This document shows positions 28,701-39,500 of a stretch of DNA of 64,000 nt, piece after piece. Within the stretch, counting starts at the first letter, position 1, and the number at the start of each line of letters is the position of its first letter. A program made the position numbers and the translations under genes. A model generated the notes under the pieces. The model saw only the letters and a program-made list of their open reading frames with translations. It did not search any database and was not told where the DNA came from. This DNA comes from Myoxocephalus aenaeus (lineage: Eukaryota; Chordata; Actinopteri; Perciformes; Cottidae): assembly GCA_038501785.1 (NCBI GenBank), contig JBAMJR010000154.1, positions 5,121,001-5,185,000 on the forward strand. The letters run 5' to 3'.

Positions 28701-31700
28701 ACTCTACAGACATAAGTAACAAATACTCATATTACTAGTAATTTTCCTATCTCTTAAAAATCAGTGAACCCAGTGCAAGGGTGCTTTCTATAACTCGTGT
28801 ACACAGTGCTGGATGCTGTTAGCATTATGCTGACATTGTGGAAAGATTACACCACTTATATTTTGCAGCAACGTTTGCTATTGCAAACCCTCACGGACAT
28901 GAGATACTGTACATCCGTCATTTCCAATACAAGTTAAGCTAAATGTTAATACTGTTTTAAAATGTACGGTGGGACATGTGGAGAGTAGCAATAAAATCCG
29001 TGAAGATGGAAGCTAAACATTACAAGACACGGGGCATGTTTGTGCTGTGAGAACAGTGACACTCACCTCATCCAGACAGCGTTCATACTGCTTCCTCTGA
29101 TTGTCGTTTTCCATTGACAGAGCAGAGTTTTCAGCCTGCACAAAACACAGACGGATCCACTGCATGAATTACATGAAATATAATTCAGAAATATCCAGAC
29201 ATAGTTTCTCGTCTCAGCTGAGAATCAAATGCACGTGATAGATAATACAATCATTCCTGCAAAAAAACAAGCAACTTTATAACTTTGAGCTTTTGATGAT
29301 ATTTTCTTCTCTCAGACAAATAAAGAAGCCGGCCGATAGATAGTGAGGAGGCTCTCTCCCTGCAGCGCTGGAGCGTCTGCTGGTTCACTGGAGAAAGATG
29401 GTTCTAAATGAATGACGCTTTCAATTTCAGGCATCCAAACTGCATCCGGCAGAACTTCACAGTGTCTGCAAGGCTCACTTGAGGTAGATAATTCAATTAC
29501 TGACTGAGTTTTTGCACGGCTGGTGACAAAAAACATTCTCGGAACTCAAGAGGTGACTTTCCACTGAAATGATTAATCCAGTAAATCTTAAAGGCTAGGC
29601 TGAGATGCCTGGTTTTCACTTAAGTGCTGTGGGCAGCTCTCCTCCCAACAGGTTCACAAAACATCATGGAAATGGCTGATGATGACAGATGTGAGCAGGA
29701 CTCAAAGAAGTGGCCACCTCACAGCTAAGCATTGTCTTCAAACCCAAGGAAATAGCAAGAGATAATCACCGCCGTATTTTAACCTGGTTCTCTCGATGGT
29801 CCACACCAGACGTCTCACTTGTATTCTGAGGGAGCGATCTTTGGACAGTGTTTAAAAGGCCACAGATCAGCCTGAAGCCTTACAGCTGGTCTGTGTAAAG
29901 GTCAGGGAAGTCCAAGTTATGAGTTTGAACTTTAAGCGTTTGAGCCTTATATAGTATGTGTTGCGTGAGCTCACACCTGCTATTGATGTAGCAGTACAAT
30001 TGAGCATGATTGATAACCATGTTACACAGTAGATCGCAGGTTAAGAAAACACATTATTTTTCAACACATATTGTATTTAAAATCTTAATTTAGAGAAATG
30101 AAAGAACAGTTTTTGTCTCTGCATAAAGTACACAAATTATATCCAGAATGTAAACATAAATCACTTGAAAATATATAAATGTTTAGCAGTTGGCTTAGCG
30201 CCATGCTCCCTCATCCTTGTTTTTGCACAGTTATTATGGTTGATCTGCAGCGAGCATCGCATCAATCAGTGCTTTTAGGCAAATTCCACTGAATATTAGT
30301 TTTTGGTTGAGGGGCTGAGAGGAGTCAGTGACTTCACCTCAGTGAAAAAGCACGGCAAGCTCAGTTTGTTTTGATCATTTATCTCTTCATTCTTATTTGT
30401 GGTTCTTAGAGCATTTTTGTTTCGTTTTTCATGGTAGATTATATGGAAGGTACCCAAGTGTGCCATAATGTCTGGAAAGTAGTTTCCAACTAAATGGAAA
30501 ACCATGTAATGTTTCTCCAGTTCAGCGTTAAAGTTTAATTATAAAATAAAGTCAGCCAGCATGAAGATGCAACGGCATGGAAACCACAAAATACACTCAG
30601 AATGATCCGTTAGGGTCAACAATGCAGACATGAAAATGTATGTCCACCCCGGTATTTACTTTCACAAGATTATTGTGACGTTATCAGGATGTGGAATGCA
30701 ACTTTAATGTCTTTGCAGTCGATGCACATATGATGTGGTTTGCTTATGCTGCTGGCATTCATTCAATATAATAATGAAAATCTGCAATGTGTTTGGTCAG
30801 TTTAAATATAATCTCTCTCTCTCACACTTTAATTAAAGGCTTTTGGCAAAGCCAATACAAGTTTTAGCTTGGCATATCATTCATTGTTTGTTTTTCAGAA
30901 AAAGTCAGGCTACTCACAAATGCCATTAGTTTACATGTGAGCTCTACTCGGTTGCACTGTACATACTATTTTTTTGCAACACATTCTCACTCCCAACGTA
31001 AGTGACCCGCATCTTCAAACTATATTTTCTTTCACATTTATTTAATAAAAGAATGCCATGGTTACAGCAAAGGTTCCAAAGTGTAATTATTAAATTATAT
31101 CAGTAAACAAATGTATGTTGCTTGCCTCAAAAGAGTAACTTTGGTCATTTTAACCTAAACCCAATTTTCCCATGTTTTTGTTTCTATATAATGGGGACAA
31201 TACTTTTTTCATATTGGTTTATATTGAGGGATAACGCTGGAATAGGCAACCGCAAAATGAGCTGCGAGGGCCAGCGAGCTGGGTAAATGTAACGATACGT
31301 CCAGTAATAGCGCTTGGTTTTGCCACTGACAGGCTCAGATGGTTATTGTAAGTCTGACAACAAAATGGAAAGAACCCTACAGAGAATAAAAAGGTTTTGA
31401 CTTATCTTTCGCTCATCCAGTCTTTTGGTTTTAGAAGTCTCGGTCAAAGAGAAGTCTCGTAGTGAAATCAGAATATCCGTTCGACCCAAATAAATAAGCC
31501 AAAGGTGGCCATTGAATTCAAAGATCTTAATCATCTAAATATTCTGCCATGACATGGAAAGTATTTTAGATAACACAAAGCAAAGCTTTCTGTACTCTAA
31601 CACGACAAACTCGGCCTGGCTGCCACTCACGTTTCCACCGCTGCCTCCCGGCAACACGTCTCCTCACAAGATTTGAGAACAAGAATTATCCTTGAGGAAG

Positions 31701-34700
31701 ACTCTTTCCATAATATTGTCAGGCACTTATAATAACAATTAGAGCCTGCCATGGCAAAAATAAGCATAATTAGTGAATATAAATTACAGTGCCAGCATAC
31801 CTCAATAGAATTACATTGCAGGCTCTGAGCAGCTACCGTCTACAGCGCTCATGCTCAGCACCAGACCAATATCAGAAATTGATTTCCCTGTGCATCAGTT
31901 AGACACAAAAACATAGGAAAATAGGGTAAAAACAACAACGAAGTAACCTTTCTAAAGGTCAAGCACAATTGTCATTACTGATCTTGTTTTTTTTTTTTTT
32001 AAATAACATTAACAAACAGGACCATCACAAAATAACATCCAGTAAAACAAAACACACAATGCAGAATTAGAAAAGTATATTCTGTTTTGGGGTGGATTTT
32101 ACTTGGCTTTGTAGTAATAAAAGTGTGATCAATAATAGCTGTGAGACCTACAGAATGGTAAATCCTATTACCTTTAGCAGGCAAGGTGTGACAGAGAGGC
32201 ACACTGTACTTTCACTGGAACACTGGCTGCAAATGTTAACTACCCTGTCAGCCTTTTAATTATCACCTCCTGATTTGAATACCTCCTTTGTATCCTACTG
32301 TTCCCCGTCTTGCCCCTTGCTCCTCTCTGCAGCATAATGGGGTCTCATTTTCTGTGATCTCATAGATGGATAGAGCCATGATGAAACACTGATTGTTTCT
32401 CACCTACATGTCTCACTGGTATTTGAACGGGTAAACAAAGCGACACAGCCTCGGCTGCTATGAATGACATGTGACGGTGATTAATGATCATTCCATTCAA
32501 ACAAGTTCACGCTCTTCATTTGATAACTGACACACTTTCATGCTACAGAGTTCTTGAATTCAGTATGCATTTACCTGAGGCAGCTTTTGAATTATTTGTA
32601 TGCATTTTAGATTCCACTAATGATTTAATGTACTCTAGCCCTCAAGTCTCACCACATAACCCAGTCTGGAGCAACAAAAATGGCAATTCAAAGCTATCGT
32701 ACAGGGGCACGCCGAAAGGTTTTGATTAAGGCCAGGAAGGAAAAATAAGATTTTACTGAGCGGGCCAAACCATTTTAATTGAGGGCCAGATCGGATCCAC
32801 AGGCCACCATTTGCCAACCTGTGCTAAAGCGAAATATCAATCTGCATAAACACTCAAAGTGTTAACTAACGCCATGTCACTTCTTTAACAAAACCTCCTA
32901 CCATGTAGTCCTTCCTTTTAAAAAAAAAATAGGAAGTAAATGTAATCTTGTAGTTATCAGACAGACCATAATGTCCAGTCCTTGGAAAAACAGCCTTGTG
33001 TGCTGTCCTTGAGCTGCCACATTATTCCAAATCTCTAATGAAATAAATCTGATAAAAAAAAAAGATGGGTACTCTCAATATATTGATCAATGTGACATTT
33101 CAGGGATGGGGAAAAGGAGGCATGGGGTAATGGGGAACCGTCGGGGGAAGGGGAAGAAGTGGAAGAAGTGGACCATGCAATCCACTTTACCTCCAGGGCT
33201 CGGAGTCGCTCTAGCAGGGGATTGCTGTCCTTTGAATTTTCGTCTGACCCTCCGCCGGCCTCCGGCGAGGCAGGCATCTCTGTGGCTGTGGCTGTGGGGC
33301 CCTCCAGACTGTCCTGCTGCTTCCACATCTCCTCCAGGAGTTTGTCCTAAAACGCAGCGAGAGCGGATCAAAGACGCATGCCTTCAAGTCACAAAGAAAT
33401 GAAAAATAAATTCTTCATCATTGTGGGCTCCAGTTATATTCGCAATAAATCTAGGTAAACAACACCCTGAATGCTGCCACTAACTGCATTTATACAACTT
33501 CCACTTCACTTCAAAGTTCATAAACCCAGTATACTTCCATTAGGAGCATTGCAATGCCCCCCTGTTATGTGACTGTCAGTGCATTCTCAATGGGAAACAA
33601 CACTTACTTTGAAGCTTCAGCAGAATTGTAGTCTTTTTGAGCTTTGGTTCACTGATCTGTATGGTCGACTAGTTACATCCCAAAAACTACCCAAGTGCAC
33701 CTTCTGTTTTGGTTCATGTATGAACCAACAGAGCAAAGTGCAAAAGGGAGAAAAGGAATATGAATTGGAGGGTGTGTAGATTTATAAATAGACGGCAGTC
33801 ACATTGCTGGTCTCATCGCTCAACAACAACAATCAGCATCTCCATGAAATCATGCTGTTGCACTTGTCTGGAGGATGCAGAGCAGCGTAATATGAACATA
33901 CAGCATCACAAACCCACAGCCAGAAGCACCTGGGATTTTAACGTTAATTAGTTCAATTACATTAGTAACAATAGATTGTTTGGTGAAACAGTTTAAATTA
34001 TTACATCAATCCAATGCTATTATATTCATTATCCTACTGTATTTCATGAAATGGTCACATCATATTTTAAGATGTTTTTGAAATGCGATTCAAGAAAACA
34101 TTCATTTTAACAATTGAAAAGGAGGCTGAGGTACAAACGAGCCATGGTAATTGTCGTCTCCACAGAACACAACCAAATACTGAGTTGTAAAGGACCAGTC
34201 TTTATTATTAAGCTCTGGTAAAGTCTAGGAAAGTAAAACTAGACAGGCTGTTGTTAGGAGCAGAACTGCACTTGCTATCTCTAGAGTCAGATGTTGTTTT
34301 TAACACTACTCACACAGCAACAAGAGGTCACTTGTAAGGTGACATCTATATCTGTAGTTTTTGAACAAATGCCCATAATTAATGTTTTTTCTGGTTAGAA
34401 CAGTCTCACGAGTTCAGACAAGCTGGGTGTACACTTCCTGCCCAGTGTGAAGTGGCAGAGAGGCGGAGTTAACAAATGTCTGAGGAAGAGAGTAGAACAT
34501 TTACCAAGACAAAGAGACACACACATTTTTCCTGAGCAGTTGGTGGACCATGATGAAGGCTCAAACCAGTTCATGTTGGACTTTCCTTCAACAGATGCGC
34601 AGAAAAAGGACTCCAGCTTGTGCTAAGCTGTGACAGCTCGATTCACGAGAGGAGTTATTGTCACAGTTTTTAACAGAGCAAACGCTGGTAGTGGTATTAT

Positions 34701-36434
34701 GGTATTATATAAGTGGGAGGGGTTCCAATATGATTTTCACATGTCCTGGCCATTCCTCATTTGTAGGAAAGTGATTCAGTTGAAGCAAGTGCCCCTAAAG
34801 TAGGTATTGACTTAGATTTTTAGTATTTTGACTCTGGCTTTTCAGTGCTAACACCAGGAAATGTAAACGGCTTTAAATCCATTTTTGTTGCATACATTCT
34901 AATCTTGACAGAGCACATTAAAAACGTGACTTGAAACATGAAACCATCATCTGAAAAAGATCAATAGTAAGCTTAAAGGCAAATCATTTATATAGGGTTT
35001 TCTAAAGTGTTATATCTGCAATCTGGAAGATGAAAAGTGGATAAAGAAATCCACTTCTCCGATATTTTACAGTTCTGTAATAGTGCACGATCCAACAACT
35101 GTTCCACTTCGTCATATAAAGTTTATACCAAAGGACTTAGTGGCCGGTGGTCCCTCTTGTACCTTGTATGCTTTCATGAGGTCCAGTGGGTCCACCTTGG
35201 GCCCTTCCAGTGAGTCCTGGTTCTGGAGTAGCGTCCGCACCGTCTCCTCCATGCTGCATTCAAGAAGAAAACAGGCAAAGAGGTTGGAGTAAGTTTTATA
35301 GTGCTAGAGAATCAAATGTTGGAGTTCACATTTTAAAACCATTTTAAAAGGCTTAACCAATCATCATTGACCATATACTGTATATTCACATTAGTACAGC
35401 TGCTTATTATTTTAATTGGTTCCCTGAAACCAACATGTTTCTTCATTCGGCCTTTAGAGGGATCACATAACACATAAAACACGGCAGCTTTCACGGGGAA
35501 GAACTGATATATTGGCCACTTTGAGGGAGCAGAAATAAAACGTGGACACTTCAATGACATCATCACCCTTTAATGTTGATATAGGAAACGTGTTATCAAA
35601 CGGTTTCTAGCTCCAGCAGATACGGAGTAACATTGCCATTCATTTGGAGTCTTGTCTTCATTCACTTGATAAACATGAGCCCAATGTTCACACTCCTTTT
35701 AGCTTTTGGTCTCTTTCTCTTGAGGTAAATGTGTTATCTTTACTCGCTAAATGCTTTACTGTGGTCACTAGCTAGTCACTAACTTTGTCTGTCTGCTGTT
35801 TGGTGTTGGACAGAAAGAGTATGGTGGGTTTCCTGTATAAACGATTTTGTGATGAATACAGCTGCTGGACACAACACTGAAGAGAGCGTTAAGAAGAAGA
35901 AGAAAAAAGGTTTATAGCGGTAAAGCACTCTGTAAAGTTGAGGGACAAATAATAGCTTCACATGTTAATAAGGCTTCGAAACATACAACTTCCGCTGACA
36001 TTTGCTGAAATGGCTTCCACTGCAGTGTAGTCTTGCCTTGTGATTTTGTAATTGTTTTCCCTCTGAGCTGTGTATGCTTGATAGACACTGACCATGTTCC
36101 ACAAAGTGTTGTACGCAGTGACATTTTGTCACTTCCAGGGCAGCTTCCCCCCCCTGCATGATGCATGTGGCACAGTCTTTAACACTAGCGGCTGACTGTG
36201 AGCACACCACCATTGGTTTAAGTCACAGCCACTAACCTGAAACAAACCCAGATCAAATGAAATCATCGGGTGAAGAGGTGACGGTCACAAGTCCATCAAA
36301 TTGAATCAGATACACGATGCCACCCTCTGTGACCCCCAATACTCTCTGAAGTGACAGTGAGGAGTCAAAGGTCAAATCTACAGCATCTACTCCACTGATA
36401 AGAGAGTATGGTTTAACACAACTTCATGTCTATG

Positions 36435-36505
<71 letters not shown>

Positions 36506-39500
36506 CTTTTATTTCAGACTCATGAGTCCATATAGCAACAAACACAAATACAACAACAATATATAAAATACAATACGAGGACACAGGTATAATCATTGCA
36601 GTTCATATGGATGAATATGATACTAAATCTGATAGGTAACATTATACAGATCTTTTTTAGCATCTCTTTGTTATGTTTTACAGCATCTGAGCCTCAACAT
36701 CACTAAATTAAACTTTTATCAATTTAACACTGAGCCGGTCCTCACGCTCGCTCCTCATGAAGTCGCACAAATCCACCTGACTCCATTTAACATTCATGTT
36801 ATTCTCAGCAATATTTCATTCAATGCCTTAACTTTTTCCCCTCTCCGTAGTCATTCACCCCATGCTGCTCTGCCACTGACTCTCACCGGTGCGGGTCAGT
36901 CAAAATGAGGCTAACCACACGGGTCCTGAGCTTCCTCGGCTCAGGCTTAGACATTACTTTGTGTGTGTGATTGGGCACTGAAGGGAAAGTGGGTCTCCTG
37001 GTCTCCCTGTGGACCATGTGGGGAATAATGTGCAGCCGAGTGCTCTCAGAAAGGGGAAAAACAAGCTGGGTCTATCCTAACAAGGCCTCGTACTCTCCCC
37101 GCCATCCCAGACTCACGACTGCAGTCTAGCAGGAGAGATGTCTGCGGTCTGATTGTCCCTGTGTGTTCACCCTCATGAAGGGTTGCTGAATGAATGCTGA
37201 ATAGTTCTTTTGCTCTAACTTACATTGTGGTTCTGGCCACACTGTAAAAACTCACAAGAGATGGATCAAAACTGCTTTCACAAGCTGAGCTGGATTCCCT
37301 GTGACTAACCTTTACTTGTAAAACTGGTGGAGTTTTCTTTTGAGACAACAAACCGCGGCAACACTGCGCTCTGAAACCCATTATTTCCAATGGCTTGTGC
37401 CGCGCCACCGCAGCTGTTTGCTACGTTCAGCAGACTGTGATGCAATTCCATCTTTAATGAAGCATTTTTTTATGTTGTGTTTGAATGCCTGTTAACTCTC
37501 AGAGCCCATTGGCCATCGGTCTGAAAACGTGGGGCTATAATTCTGGGGTTCCAGTGCAGCCAGCGGATAGCCTGGCCAAGACTTCCTTTTCCGTGCACTG
37601 CTTGTTGTTGACAGTCAGATTTGTAATTTAAAGTCTGAATCGGGATTGTTTCACAAACGAAGTGTATCTTGTAGATTATTGCATAACACGAGAAGGCAGT
37701 TTTGCAAAGGACATGGACATCGAAAACTAACATTCTCGTTATTCTCGTATGAAGCAAGTCTTTATTTTGACAAAAATACAGTTCATACTACTTAGTTTTG
37801 CGTCTGTTATCACTGAATAATCTGTAAATCATAAAAGATTAGCATTATTTTGGTTCATACCATACCATCTTTTCCTTGAAAAATATCTACCTATCTATCA
37901 TGTATTATGAAGCATACACAGTATACACCTGCTGCATATATACATGCATGTGTTTACAGATGTATATGACTTAGATATTTGTCTCAAATGGAAATGACCA
38001 CTTCCTTCAGACCAGAGGGGTTTCAGCTGCTCTGTGACGTTTTGCCACATTAACACTTTATTTGCATATATTTCAATATCCTTAGAGACAATAATTCCAT
38101 ATTTAGTCCTTGTCAACAGACGAATCATTTATTTTTAATAAACCAGTTTCCACTGAATCCCACTGCATATATTTAATACCAGAAAATGAGTGGATTTTAA
38201 ACAAAGGGGTGTAGATGTTTGTTTTGACAGTTTTCATGAAATCCATCTATAAATAAATACTGCATATTGAAAATATATTTATTTATTACATAACAATTCC
38301 TATTTTCTAAAGTTAAGGGGAAATTTCTCTATATTTATTTATAAAATTTGAGTGATGAAGTTGTTCTGTAAATAAAATATTAGACATAAAGGATCCTCCA
38401 GAGCTGCACCAGAACTACTTAAGGGTCCTTAGAGGCCAATGTTTAAAGAAATATCACCACAAATGTCATCAAAGCACTGACTTAAAAAGGCTGCTTTTGG
38501 ATGAGACACAGCATGTTACAAGAATTAGTTTTCAAAGTTTTCAAAGCTTTAACTCTGTCTCAGCAACACACTTTACTGATATATAATGTTCACAAACACC
38601 CGCGCCAACACATTTCCGTGATGTTAAATATGGCTGTTAGCTGTGTAACTATCTAATTTGAGCAAAGAAAATGTAAATTCAAAATCCTCTTTCATCCATC
38701 AACTTGACCCGTTTACTTTTCATAGCTGTTCATCCAGCTATCCTCTCAAGCTCTATAACAGTTTCCTTGCTGAACCAATTTATTTTTTAATGCGCCAGCA
38801 GCATCATCAAACTCAATCAGGTGCACTTTGTCCCGTAACTTTCCTTGAGGAACTTGATCATTTTGCTCCATCCATCTAAAAAAGGCAGCTATTTAAAAGT
38901 GAAACAGCTTCAAGTTTAAGTTTAAAGTAAATACTGGATTAGATGTTAAGTTTAGGGGGAACATAATTGGAAGTAAAAACCAAACTGACTGATTTAAATA
39001 GGTTTAAACTGGATCTTTCGTAATGTTAAGCTACCGTCAAAGTTTGGTGCAACATACTTTGTGTCGTTTATTTAAGTTATATCATAATTAAATAAAAGAC
39101 ACACTAACAAAAAAATAGACCAGAACAAACAAATACTAATAATTACTGTGTAAACTAAAATTATATAGATAAATAAATAAAGGGGATCGTTTTTTTCATT
39201 ATAGGTTGTGCTCTACAGCTATCTGAAACATCCCTTTGTGATAACTAGCAAGGAGAGAAAAAACAAACCTAATTTCGCTAAATAGTAGGCAGTGGTTCAG
39301 ATCTGCATGGCAGAGGTGAATTAACTTCCAGTCACAAATCACCGGGCCTCATCTCACGCCTCACTGAACATATGCAGATGGCATCGAACTTGGATCATGA
39401 GGCGTCGTCAGCAGCCTAACAGTTGGCTGGACATGAAGCTCGGTTATTATTTATCTTAATGGCATGCTGGGAGGGGAGATCAATAAGTGGGGACACACTG

